Positions 14,099 through 22,128 of a stretch of 32,778 nucleotides of DNA are shown in pieces (positions within the stretch are counted from its first letter, which is position 1; each line of letters begins with the position of its first letter). Below the pieces are notes generated by a model, which was not told the DNA's origin, did not search any database, and was given only the letters and a program-made list of their open reading frames with translations. The stretch lies in NCBI GenBank assembly GCA_022827425.1, contig JAJDSZ010000038.1, forward strand, positions 1 to 32,778, read 5' to 3'. The position numbers and the translations under genes were made by a program. The DNA comes from Pseudomonadales bacterium. Its GTDB lineage: Bacteria; Pseudomonadota; Gammaproteobacteria; Pseudomonadales; Pseudohongiellaceae.

Positions 14099-15517
14099 AT
14101 GTCCGCAAACATGAAGGAAATGCTGCGCGCAGGCGTGCATTTCGGGCACCAGTGCCGCTACTGGAATCCCAAGATGGAGCCGTACATCTTCGGCTCCCGC
14201 AACAAGATCCACATCATCAACCTCGAGGCCACCATCCCGGCGCTGGAAGCGGCGTTGCGGCAGGTGTCCGAGTTCACCTCGAAGGGCAAGAAGATTCTTT
14301 TCGTCGGCACCAAGCGCGCCGCGGCGAAGATCATCCGCCGGGAGGCCGAGCGCTGCGAGATGCCCTATGTCAATCATCGCTGGCTCGGCGGCATGCTCAC
14401 CAACTACAAGACGATCCGCGGCTCGATTCGCCGGCTCAAGGAGCTGGAGGAGCAGGAGGAGAGCGGCGGCTTTGAAAGCCGCACCAAGAAGGAAGCCCTG
14501 ATGCTGATCCGGGCGCGCAAGAAACTCGAGCGCGGCATCGGCGGCATCAAGGACATGGGTGGCCTGCCGGACGCGCTGTTCGTGATCGATGTGGAGCACG
14601 AACGGATCGCGGTCACCGAGGCCAATAGCGTCAAGATTCCGGTCATCGGCGTGGTGGACACCAATTCCGACCCGGACGGCGTGCAATATGTGATTCCCGG
14701 CAATGACGACGCCATCCGCGCCATCGAACTCTACGCCACCGCCGTGGCCGATGCCTGCCTCGAAGGCCGCAAGCGCTCGGCGTCCCCCGGCGCCGAAGGA
14801 GATTTCGTCGAAATCGACGACGAGGCGGAAGCGAAAACCGAAGCCGAGCCCGAAAAGCCGCCGGCCAGGGTCAAGCGCAAGCGCAGCGCCGCAAAACCAC
14901 CCGAACCGGAGTCCGAACCCGAAGCGGCGGCCGAGCCCGAACCCGCCGCCGAACCGGAACCATCAGCCGAGGTTGATCCGATAGATGTCAAATCCGAAGA
15001 AAAGCCGGAACAGGCGGCGGAAGCGGTTTCGGAAGAGGTCGATTCGGTGGAAGAGGCAGAGCCGCCAACGGAGTCAGCCGCGGAGAAGGCCGAACCGACG
15101 CCGGAACCAAACGTAACCGAGGCGGAACCCGAGGCTGAAGTTGCCAACGAAACCGAGCCGGAAGAAACAGCCGAGCCAGAATCAGAGCAGGCACCGGAGA
15201 CGAAAGCGGGGGAATCCGCTGAAACCCCGGCCGGGCAAGCCGGGGCTGATGCGGTGAATATTGACTCGATTATCTCCTGCCTCAACAAGAACAAGGTGCG
15301 TTGTACCTACAGCGCTGTGGGGGATGTGTTGGGGATTGAAGCCCAATCGGTAGCCGGCCTGCTTGGTGAGCGACGCCCTGAGGTGTCCTGGGTCGTAAGT
15401 CGTGAAAAAAAGGAACCAACTGGCTATACCGATGAGCAGAAGCATCCGGAATTGTTCAGCAACCCGGAAGTTGTCGATAATGGAGACGATTTGAGGAAGC
15501 TGTTGGCTGAATCGTAA
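14099..15517 (+). CDS. rpsB: Ribosomal protein S2 with acidic linker and extra C-terminal domain
   Basis: Residues 1 to about 228 are a normal bacterial S2 of the 30S subunit: [67 protein letters not shown] and [12 protein letters not shown] are all present. AAGGAA precedes the ATG. E. coli S2 ends near residue 241; this one runs to 472. Residues about 229-385 are a low-complexity Glu/Ala/Pro linker, strongly acidic apart from a basic patch [10 protein letters not shown]. Residues about 386-472 look folded: [68 protein letters not shown]. The [12 protein letters not shown] stretch resembles the winged-helix part of alkyltransferase-like proteins, by eye only. The frame is open throughout with no sign of a frameshift. 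A terminator-like hairpin follows. Confidence 0.95.
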   Translation: MSANMKEMLRAGVHFGHQCRYWNPKMEPYIFGSRNKIHIINLEATIPALEAALRQVSEFTSKGKKILFVGTKRAAAKIIRREAERCEMPYVNHRWLGGMLTNYKTIRGSIRRLKELEEQEESGGFESRTKKEALMLIRARKKLERGIGGIKDMGGLPDALFVIDVEHERIAVTEANSVKIPVIGVVDTNSDPDGVQYVIPGNDDAIRAIELYATAVADACLEGRKRSASPGAEGDFVEIDDEAEAKTEAEPEKPPARVKRKRSAAKPPEPESEPEAAAEPEPAAEPEPSAEVDPIDVKSEEKPEQAAEAVSEEVDSVEEAEPPTESAAEKAEPTPEPNVTEAEPEAEVANETEPEETAEPESEQAPETKAGESAETPAGQAGADAVNIDSIISCLNKNKVRCTYSAVGDVLGIEAQSVAGLLGERRPEVSWVVSREKKEPTGYTDEQKHPELFSNPEVVDNGDDLRKLLAES

Positions 15518-15544
15518 ATCGGGGCATTTCCCGATTTGGTTTTT
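15516..15544 (+). terminator. Terminator/attenuator between rpsB and tsf
   Basis: AAATCGGG (15516-15523), a 6-nt loop, CCCGATTT (15530-15537), then GG and five T. The stem starts inside the rpsB stop codon. The tsf ATG follows 12 nt later, so this probably acts as a partial terminator that lowers tsf relative to rpsB. A hairpin in the same gap is known in E. coli. Confidence 0.75.
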
Positions 15545-15555
15545 GAGAAAAAGTT

Positions 15556-16428
15556 ATGGCACAGATTACAGCGGGCATGGTCCGGGAGTTGCGGGAGCGC
15601 ACGGGCCTGGGCATGATGGATTGCAAGAAGGCGCTGGTGGAGACCGGCGGTGAAATCGAGCAGGCGATTGCGCATCTGCGCAAGGTCAGCGGCCTCAAGG
15701 CGGCGAAAAAGGCCGAGCGGGTCGCCGCCCAGGGCGTGGTGCTATCCCGGCTGGCGGAAGACGGCAGCCGCGGCGTACTCGTCGAAGTCAACTGCGAAAC
15801 CGATTTCGTCGCCAAGGACGAGAATTTCCTCGCCTTCGCCGAACAATGCCTCGCCGCGGCCTTCGCCGAACCTTCCGCCGATGTCGCCGGCCTGCTCGCC
15901 GGGGGCCTGGAAGACCCGCGCGAAAAACTGGTGCAGAAGATCGGTGAGAATGTCAATCTGCGCCGGGTGGAACACCTGGAGGCCGAAACCGGCGGCCGGG
16001 TCGGCGACTACGTTCACGGCAATCGCAAGATCGCCGTGCTCGTCTCCCTCGCCGGCGGCGGCGAAGAACTCGCCCGGGACGTGGCCATGCACGTGGCCGC
16101 CATGAACCCACTGGTGGTGCGCGGCGACGATGTGCCGCAAGACGTGCTTGCCAGGGAATCCGAAATCTATTCCGCCCAGGCCAGGGAATCGGGCAAGCCC
16201 GAGGCCATTATCGAAAAGATGATTTCCGGGCGGCTGCGCAAGTTTGTCGCCGAAGTCAGCCTGCTGCAGCAGGCTTTCGTCAAGAACCCGGATTCCACCG
16301 TGGGAGAACTCGTCCGGGCCGGCGGCGCCGAAGTTTCCCGGATGCTGCGATTCGAGGCCGGCGAGGGAATCGAGAAGAAAGAGGAAGACTTCGCCGCCGA
16401 AGTGGCCGCCCAGGTCGGGGCGGGTTGA
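15556..16428 (+). CDS. tsf: Elongation factor Ts
   Basis: Guanine-nucleotide exchange factor for EF-Tu. The 290-residue protein (E. coli 283) begins MAQITAGMVRELRERTGLGMMDCKKALVE, here as ITAGMVRELRERTG and GMMDCKKAL, the EF-Tu contact signature. VEVNCETDFVAKDENF is the second signature, at about residue 75. The two-subdomain core (GGRVGDYVHGNRKIAVLVSL, then DVAMHVAAMNPL) and the C-terminal module (KFVAEVSLLQQAFVKNP) are complete. The ribosome binding site is weak (GAGAAAAAG) and lies right after the rpsB terminator hairpin, which fits control from rpsB. Confidence 0.98.
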   Translation: MAQITAGMVRELRERTGLGMMDCKKALVETGGEIEQAIAHLRKVSGLKAAKKAERVAAQGVVLSRLAEDGSRGVLVEVNCETDFVAKDENFLAFAEQCLAAAFAEPSADVAGLLAGGLEDPREKLVQKIGENVNLRRVEHLEAETGGRVGDYVHGNRKIAVLVSLAGGGEELARDVAMHVAAMNPLVVRGDDVPQDVLARESEIYSAQARESGKPEAIIEKMISGRLRKFVAEVSLLQQAFVKNPDSTVGELVRAGGAEVSRMLRFEAGEGIEKKEEDFAAEVAAQVGAG

Positions 16429-16449
16429 GGACGTTACCGCAACAGAGGC

Positions 16450-16525
16450 CATTCCATGCCCGCACTCAGGCATGTCCGGGCCAGGGGCCCGGGCCTGGAC
16501 CGGGAGGAACATTCCATGCCCGCAC
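16450..16525 (+). repeat. Duplicated pyrH initiation segment
   Basis: CATTCCATGCCCGCAC occurs exactly at 16450-16465 and 16510-16525, offset by 60 bp and therefore in frame. Both copies are preceded by a purine-rich site (AGAGG and GGGAGGAA) and each contains an ATG for the pyrH frame. The second copy has the stronger ribosome binding site. Confidence 0.75.
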
Positions 16526-17265
16526 GCAAGGGTGAATCCGGCGCCGGCGCGAGATATCGCCGCATCCTGCTGAAACTGAGCGGCGAATCCCTCAGCGGCG
16601 GGACGGGATTCGGCATTGACCCGGAAGTGCTCGGCGCCATGGCCGCCGAAGTGGGCGAAATCATCGGGCTTGGCGTTCAGACCGGCATCGTGATCGGCGG
16701 CGGCAACCTGTTCCGCGGCATCAGCGGCGGCGCCAGCGGCGTGGGCCGCATCACCGGCGACCAGATGGGCATGCTCGCCACCATCATGAATTCACTCGCC
16801 CTGCGCGACACCCTGGAAAGCGCGGGCACCCCCGCGCGGATTCTCTCCGCCAGGGCCATACCCGGCGTGGTGGACCCCTTCGAGCGCCTCAACGCCATCC
16901 GCCTGCTCGAAGAGGGCAGGGCGGTGATCTTCGCCGGCGGCACCGGCAATCCCCTGTTCACCACTGATTCCGCCGCCTGCCTGCGCGGTATCGAAATCGG
17001 CGCCGAAATCATTTTCAAGGCCACCCGGGTCGATGGCGTCTATTCCGCGGACCCGGAACGCGATCCCGCTGCGGTCAAATTCGACGCATTGGGTTATGAT
17101 GCGGTCATCCGGGACCAGTTGGGCGTCATGGACCTGACCGCGATCTGTCTCGCAAGGGATCACGGCATGCCGATCCGGGTATTCGACATGACCCGCCCCG
17201 GCGCCCTGCGCGACAACATCGCCGGCGAGCCCAACGGGACCCTCATCGACGGAGAGGGTAGATGA
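16516..17265 (+). CDS. pyrH: Uridylate kinase
   Basis: Phosphorylates UMP to UDP with ATP; bacterial amino-acid-kinase-fold hexamer. The start at 16516 is chosen because GGGAGGAA lies six bases upstream and the product [26 protein letters not shown] matches the E. coli layout, with [11 protein letters not shown] near the N-terminus (here [13 protein letters not shown]). An in-frame ATG at 16456 within a duplicated initiation segment would add 20 residues. Motifs include [57 protein letters not shown] and [10 protein letters not shown]. The stop overlaps the frr start (ATGA). The product is 249 residues; E. coli has 241. Confidence 0.96.
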   Translation: MPARKGESGAGARYRRILLKLSGESLSGGTGFGIDPEVLGAMAAEVGEIIGLGVQTGIVIGGGNLFRGISGGASGVGRITGDQMGMLATIMNSLALRDTLESAGTPARILSARAIPGVVDPFERLNAIRLLEEGRAVIFAGGTGNPLFTTDSAACLRGIEIGAEIIFKATRVDGVYSADPERDPAAVKFDALGYDAVIRDQLGVMDLTAICLARDHGMPIRVFDMTRPGALRDNIAGEPNGTLIDGEGR

Positions 17266-17822
17266 TCGAGGAAATCCTGCGGGACGCCGACGAGCGCATG
17301 GCCAAGAGCGTCGGCGCCCTGGAAAACGCATTCAAGCGGATTCGCACCGGCCGGGCGCATCCGGCGGTTCTCGACGCCGTCATGGTCCCGTACTACGGAA
17401 CCGACACCCCGCTCAACCAGTTGGCTTCCATCCATGTGGAAGAGGGCCGCTCCCTGCTGATCACGCCCTGGGAAAAGTCGATCATCGGCGATATCGAAAA
17501 GGCGATCCACAAGTCCGATCTCGGCCTCAACCCTTCCAACAACGGCGATGCGATTCGCGTGCCCATGCCGCCGCTCACCGAGGAAACCCGCCGGGAATAT
17601 GGCAAGCAGGCCCGGGGCGAGGCGGAGTCCGCCCGGGTGGCGATCCGCAATATCCGCCGGGACGCAAACTCCGATTTCAAGGAACTCGCCAGGGAAAAGG
17701 AGATCGGCGAAGACGAGGCCCGGCGCGCCGAGGACCGCATGCAGAAGCTCACCGACAAGTACATAGATATCGTCGAAGCCGCATACAAGGCCAAAGAAGC
17801 CGACCTGTTGTCCATGAATTGA
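17262..17822 (+). CDS. frr: Ribosome recycling factor
   Basis: With EF-G, splits the post-termination ribosome. The 186 residues match the universal 185. The helical start has [26 protein letters not shown], seen as [11 protein letters not shown], the family signature. The inserted beta domain includes [16 protein letters not shown]. The C-terminal helix carries [22 protein letters not shown]. It overlaps pyrH by four bases. Its stop overlaps a possible TTG start of uppS, so the genes form one operon. Confidence 0.98.
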   Translation: MIEEILRDADERMAKSVGALENAFKRIRTGRAHPAVLDAVMVPYYGTDTPLNQLASIHVEEGRSLLITPWEKSIIGDIEKAIHKSDLGLNPSNNGDAIRVPMPPLTEETRREYGKQARGEAESARVAIRNIRRDANSDFKELAREKEIGEDEARRAEDRMQKLTDKYIDIVEAAYKAKEADLLSMN

Positions 17823-17845
17823 CAGCGCTTCCCCGGCAGCTCGCC

Positions 17846-18571
17846 ATGACAACCGGCCAAACCAGATACCTGCCCGAGCACATCGCCATCATCATGGACG
17901 GCAATAACCGCTGGGCGAAGGGCAGGGGCCTGCCGGTGAAAGCCGGCCACCGCCACGGCGCCGAAACGGCCCGGGAAATCGCATTTTCCTGTGTGCGGCG
18001 CAAAATTCCCTGCCTCACGCTGTTTGCCTTCAGCAGCGAGAACTGGATGCGTCCGGCCCACGAGGTCCAGGGCCTGATGGCGCTGTTCCTTTCGGTGTTG
18101 CAACGCGAGGAAGTCAGCCAGCTGCATAAGGCCGATGCGCGGCTCAGCTTCATCGGCAACCGCGAATCCTTTTCCGCGCGAATCCAGGACAGCATGGCCG
18201 AAGTGGAGGAATTGACCCGGAACAACAGCGGCACCCGGGTTACCGTGGCCGCGGACTACGGCGGCCGCTGGGATATCGCCAACGCCATGCGCCTGATCGC
18301 CGAGCAGGTCAGGGACAGCGGCCTCGACGCCGAAGCGATCGACATCGACCTGGTCCACTCCCACACCCAGTTGAGCGAATTGCCCGAGCCCGACCTCTGC
18401 ATCCGCACCGGCGGCGAACGGCGGATCAGCAATTTCCTGCTGTGGCAATTCGCCTATACCGAGTTCTATTTCACCGAATGTCTGTGGCCCGATTTCAGCG
18501 AAAAGGAATTGCAACGGGCGATCGACGATTTCGCCAGCCGCCAGCGGCGTTTCGGCGGGCATGAAGCATGA
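17846..18571 (+). CDS. uppS: Undecaprenyl diphosphate synthase (di-trans,poly-cis)
   Basis: Makes C55 undecaprenyl diphosphate from farnesyl diphosphate and isopentenyl diphosphate, the lipid carrier for peptidoglycan and other envelope polymers. Catalytic Asp is in IAIIMDGNNRWAKGR (residue 18). Further signatures are GHRHGAE, LTLFAFSSENWMRP, AADYGGRWDI, CIRTGGERRISNFLLWQ and the metal-site region YFTECLWPDF. The ATG at 17846 gives 241 residues. A TTG at 17819 overlapping the frr stop would add nine; neither has a strong ribosome binding site. The end overlaps an alternative cdsA start. Confidence 0.97.
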   Translation: MTTGQTRYLPEHIAIIMDGNNRWAKGRGLPVKAGHRHGAETAREIAFSCVRRKIPCLTLFAFSSENWMRPAHEVQGLMALFLSVLQREEVSQLHKADARLSFIGNRESFSARIQDSMAEVEELTRNNSGTRVTVAADYGGRWDIANAMRLIAEQVRDSGLDAEAIDIDLVHSHTQLSELPEPDLCIRTGGERRISNFLLWQFAYTEFYFTECLWPDFSEKELQRAIDDFASRQRRFGGHEA

Positions 18572-18614
18572 TGGCAACATCCGCCTTCCAGGCCCCGGCC
18601 ATGTTTTCGCCGCC

Positions 18615-19469
18615 ATGCTGAAACTGCGCATTATCACGGCGGTGGCGCTGATTCTCGGGGTCGGCCTGCTCACCATGCTGACGCCGCCGATTCCCTTTTC
18701 CCTGGCGCTGGGGGCGGTGATCCTCTGGGCCGGCTGGGAATGGAGCCGGCTGATGGGGCTCGCCTCCCGCCGCGCCCGGCTCGGCTATGTCGGATTGCTG
18801 CTTACCGCGGGGGGGCTGTTGTTCGCCGGGCTGGGAGCGCGTTCCTCCACAGCCATCCCGAGTCAGCCCGAAACCATGGGCGTGCTGGGCCTGGCAATGG
18901 TTTTCTGGCTGCTCATCCTGCTGGCGCTGCCGGGCTATCCCGCCAACCGGGCCCGCTGGGACAGCGCTTCCCGCATCGGCGCCATGGGGGCATTGGCCCT
19001 GTTGCCGAGCCTGGCGGGCATGGTCTGGCTCAAGCTGCTGCTTCCGCAAGGTTATCTGGTGCTGGCCCTGATCGTGCTCGTGGCCGCGGTGGACATCGGC
19101 GCCTATTTCACCGGTCGCAGCCTGGGCAAACGGCAACTGGCGCCGGCGATCAGCCCCAACAAGACCTGGGAAGGCGTCTGGGGCGGTTTTGCGCTTTGCC
19201 TGCTGGCGGCGGCCACCATGGGCTGGGCGCTGCACCGCTGGCTGCGGCCCCTGGAAACCGGCGAGATCCTCCTGCTCGCCGTGCTGGCGCCGCTGGTGGC
19301 GGCGCTTTGCGTCATTGGCGACTTGCTGGAAAGCATGCTCAAGCGCAACCGCCACGCCAAGGACAGCGGCAGCCTGCTGCCGGGCCACGGCGGACTGCTG
19401 GACCGCATCGACGGCTTGCTCGCCGCCACCCCGGCCTTCGCCCTGGGCATGACATGGCTGTTCCGTTGA
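18615..19469 (+). CDS. cdsA: Phosphatidate cytidylyltransferase
   Basis: Integral membrane enzyme forming CDP-diacylglycerol from phosphatidate and CTP, the branch point of phospholipid synthesis. I place the start at the ATG at 18615, giving MLKLRIITAVALIL, the usual beginning of the family. An in-frame ATG at 18561 overlapping uppS would add 18 residues without similarity. Several hydrophobic helices precede the signature at the C-terminal side: FTGRSLGKRQLAPAISPNKTWEG, split as GRSLGKRQLAPAISPNKTWEG minus ends, and CVIGDLLESMLKRNRHAKD followed by LLPGHGGLLDRIDGL. The final bases overlap dxr in another frame, implying coupled translation. Confidence 0.96.
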   Translation: MLKLRIITAVALILGVGLLTMLTPPIPFSLALGAVILWAGWEWSRLMGLASRRARLGYVGLLLTAGGLLFAGLGARSSTAIPSQPETMGVLGLAMVFWLLILLALPGYPANRARWDSASRIGAMGALALLPSLAGMVWLKLLLPQGYLVLALIVLVAAVDIGAYFTGRSLGKRQLAPAISPNKTWEGVWGGFALCLLAAATMGWALHRWLRPLETGEILLLAVLAPLVAALCVIGDLLESMLKRNRHAKDSGSLLPGHGGLLDRIDGLLAATPAFALGMTWLFR

Positions 19470-20686
19470 AATTCCCGTCAGAACACGCCAGCGCGGTGCA
19501 ACCAAGCCGGGCGGTGGCCATTCTTGGCTCCACCGGCTCCATCGGGCGCAATACCCTGGCGGTGCTGCGCAAGCATCCCCGCTTGCGCGCCGTGGCTCTC
19601 AGCGCGGCGAGCAATGCCGAACTGCTGGCCGAGCAATGCCGGGAATTCCGGCCGCGCTACGCCGTGATGGCGAACCCGGAACATCTCGGGGAACTGCGCC
19701 GGCGCCTGAAATCCGCGGGAACGCCCACCGAGGCCCTGGCGGGACCCGAAGCGCTGCCGCGCATCGCCAGCCTGCCCGAAATCGATACCGTGATGGCGGC
19801 CATCGTCGGCGCCGCCGGGCTCGAATCGACCCTGGCCGCCATCGGCGCGGGCAAGAAAGTGCTGCTGGCCAACAAGGAATCCCTGGTCATGGCCGGCGAC
19901 CTGTGCCTGCGCGCGGCGCGGGAATCCGGCGCCGTGCTGATTCCCGTGGACAGCGAACACAACGCCATTTTCCAGTGCCTGCCCTGGTCCGGCGCGGCGC
20001 TGGACCCGGCCCAGACCCGCCATGTGGAAAAACTCGTGCTCACCTGCTCCGGCGGTCCCTTCCTGCATACGCCGGCGGCGGAGTTCGCCGCCATCACCCC
20101 CGCCCAGGCCTGCCGCCACCCGAAATGGAACATGGGCGCCAAGATTTCGGTGGATTCCGCCACCCTGATGAACAAGGGCCTGGAAGTGATCGAGGCCTGT
20201 TTTCTGTTCGGCATGGGGCCGGACCGGGTGGAAGTGCTGATTCATCCCCAATCCATCGTCCATTCCCTGGTGCATTACGCAGACGGCTCGGTGCTCGCCC
20301 AGCTCGGCGCCCCGGACATGCGGATACCCATCGCCGGCGCCCTGGCCTGGCCGGAGCGCATGATCTCGGGCGCCGATACCCTGAATCTGGCGGCGGAGGA
20401 ACCCCTGGAGTTTCTGCCCCCGGACCGCGAGCGCTTTCCCTGCCTCGGCCTGGGCATGGAAGCCGCCAGGCGGCGGGGCTCGGCGCCGGCGGTGGTGAAT
20501 GCCGCCAATGAAGTTGCAGTCGCCGCCTTCCTGGCGGAGAATCTGCCCTTCGCCCGTATCGCCAAACTCATCGAGGCGGTTTCGGCTAAAATTCCTTGTG
20601 GAGAGGCCGACTCCCTGGATATCATCCTGGAAATCGACGGTCTCGCCAGAACCTACGCCAAAGAATTGATTTACAAGGGTTTTTAG
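19454..20686 (+). CDS. dxr: 1-deoxy-D-xylulose 5-phosphate reductoisomerase
   Basis: NADPH-dependent conversion of DXP to 2-C-methylerythritol 4-phosphate, the committed step of the MEP isoprenoid route; it feeds UppS encoded just upstream. The start ATG at 19454 (MAVPLKFPSEH) lies inside the end of cdsA; the frame is open further upstream only as an antiparallel artefact of cdsA codon bias. The 410-residue product has the NADPH motif AILGSTGSIGRNTLAVL at residues 22-38. Metal and substrate loops are PVDSEHNAIFQCL (near 166) and KISVDSATLMNKGLE (near 233), followed by HPQSIVHSLVHYADGS and PDMRIPIAGAL. Length agrees with about 398 for E. coli. Confidence 0.97.
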   Translation: MAVPLKFPSEHASAVQPSRAVAILGSTGSIGRNTLAVLRKHPRLRAVALSAASNAELLAEQCREFRPRYAVMANPEHLGELRRRLKSAGTPTEALAGPEALPRIASLPEIDTVMAAIVGAAGLESTLAAIGAGKKVLLANKESLVMAGDLCLRAARESGAVLIPVDSEHNAIFQCLPWSGAALDPAQTRHVEKLVLTCSGGPFLHTPAAEFAAITPAQACRHPKWNMGAKISVDSATLMNKGLEVIEACFLFGMGPDRVEVLIHPQSIVHSLVHYADGSVLAQLGAPDMRIPIAGALAWPERMISGADTLNLAAEEPLEFLPPDRERFPCLGLGMEAARRRGSAPAVVNAANEVAVAAFLAENLPFARIAKLIEAVSAKIPCGEADSLDIILEIDGLARTYAKELIYKGF

Positions 20687-20695
20687 AGCTTATAC

Positions 20696-22084
20696 ATGAT
20701 TGATTTTCTGATAGCGGCAGTGGCCTTGCTGGTCACCCTGGGCATCCTGGTGACCTTCCACGAATACGGCCATTTCTGGGTGGCGCGGCGCTGCGGCGTG
20801 AAAGTGCTGCGCTTTTCCGTGGGATTCGGCAATCCACTCAAGCGCTGGCTGGGCAGGGACGGCACCGAATACGTCATCGCTCCGATCCCCCTGGGCGGCT
20901 ACGTGAAAATGCTGGGCATGGAGGATACCTCCCTGGTGGACCCGGCTTCGGTGCCGGAAGAGCAGCGCAACACCTCCTTCGCCTGCAAACCCCTGTGGCA
21001 GCGTTCGGCCATTGTCGCCGCCGGCCCCGGGGCGAATCTGCTGCTCGCCTTTGTGATTTTCTGGCTGGTCAATGTGGGTTTCGGAACCACCGGCGTGGCG
21101 CCCGTGGTGCAGGAGGTGCGCGGGGACTCCCCGGCGCGGTTCGCCGGGCTGGCCGCCGGCGACCGCATCCTGGCGGTGGACGGCCGCGAGACCGCCACCT
21201 GGCGGGAAGTCAACATGCGGTTGCTGGGCCGCATCGGGGAAACCGGCGACCTGAACCTGCGGGTGGCGCCGGCCTCCGGCGCCGCCGAGAAGGACGTGGG
21301 CATTCCCATCGATTCCTGGCTTGGCGACAGCGCCGAGCCGCGGCCCATCGCCGACCTGGGCATCGTGGAATGGCTGATTCCGCCACGAATCGGCCTGGTG
21401 GAAACCGGCGCCCCGGCGGATATTGGCGGGCTGCGGGAAGGCGACCTGGTGCTGGCGGTCGATGGCGAGCCGGTGCGGGACTGGTCCGAATGGGTGGACA
21501 GGATTCGGGCAAGCCCGGAACTTGACCTGCGCGTCGTGGTCGAAAGAGCAGGCGCGAACGCCGAACTGCTGCTGCGCCCCGAATCCATCCCGGGCGAGGA
21601 TGGCGCGGTATACGGCAGAATCGGCGCCGGAGTCGCCTCGGCGCGGCCGCTGGACCTGCTGCCCGCCGGGTCGCTGCTGGAATTTCGTTATGGTCCGCTG
21701 GAAGCCTTGGCGCCGGCGTTGCGGGAAACCTGGGAGATGTCGCTATTCGTATTGGGCTCAATCCAGAAGATGATCGTTGGGCTGATTTCCGTCGAGCATA
21801 TCAGCGGCCCCATCACCATCGCCCAGGTTGCCGGGGAAACCGCCACCATCGGCCTCGACACCTATCTGGGATTCCTGGCGCTGCTCAGCATTTCCATTGC
21901 GATACTCAATCTGCTGCCCATCCCCATGCTCGACGGCGGCCACCTGTTTTTCTTCCTGGTGGAAGCGGTCATCCGGCGACCCCTGCCGGAAGCGGTGCAG
22001 GCCTGGAGCCTGCGCCTCGGCATGGCCATGGTGCTCGGCATCATGGTGCTGGCGTTCTACAATGACTTCAACAGATTGCTGTAA
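20696..22084 (+). CDS. rseP: Site-2 intramembrane zinc metalloprotease RseP
   Basis: Inner-membrane protease that cleaves the anti-sigma factor RseA in the sigmaE envelope-stress cascade and clears signal-peptide remnants. The HExxH motif HEYGH is at residues 22-26 in the first membrane segment. Two periplasmic PDZ domains follow; one contains VRGDSPARFAGLAAGDRILAV (split VRGDSPARFAG, LAAGDRILAVDG), the other TGAPADIGGLREGDLVLAVDG minus ends. The third zinc ligand lies in NLLPIPMLDGGHLFF near residue 415. The C-terminal segments include SISIAILNLLPIP. The 462 residues compare with 450 in E. coli. It begins nine bases after dxr. Confidence 0.97.
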   Translation: MIDFLIAAVALLVTLGILVTFHEYGHFWVARRCGVKVLRFSVGFGNPLKRWLGRDGTEYVIAPIPLGGYVKMLGMEDTSLVDPASVPEEQRNTSFACKPLWQRSAIVAAGPGANLLLAFVIFWLVNVGFGTTGVAPVVQEVRGDSPARFAGLAAGDRILAVDGRETATWREVNMRLLGRIGETGDLNLRVAPASGAAEKDVGIPIDSWLGDSAEPRPIADLGIVEWLIPPRIGLVETGAPADIGGLREGDLVLAVDGEPVRDWSEWVDRIRASPELDLRVVVERAGANAELLLRPESIPGEDGAVYGRIGAGVASARPLDLLPAGSLLEFRYGPLEALAPALRETWEMSLFVLGSIQKMIVGLISVEHISGPITIAQVAGETATIGLDTYLGFLALLSISIAILNLLPIPMLDGGHLFFFLVEAVIRRPLPEAVQAWSLRLGMAMVLGIMVLAFYNDFNRLL

Positions 22085-22128
22085 CCCCGCAACCGCCCGC
22101 CGCGAATCGAACTGAACCCGCGCCAATC

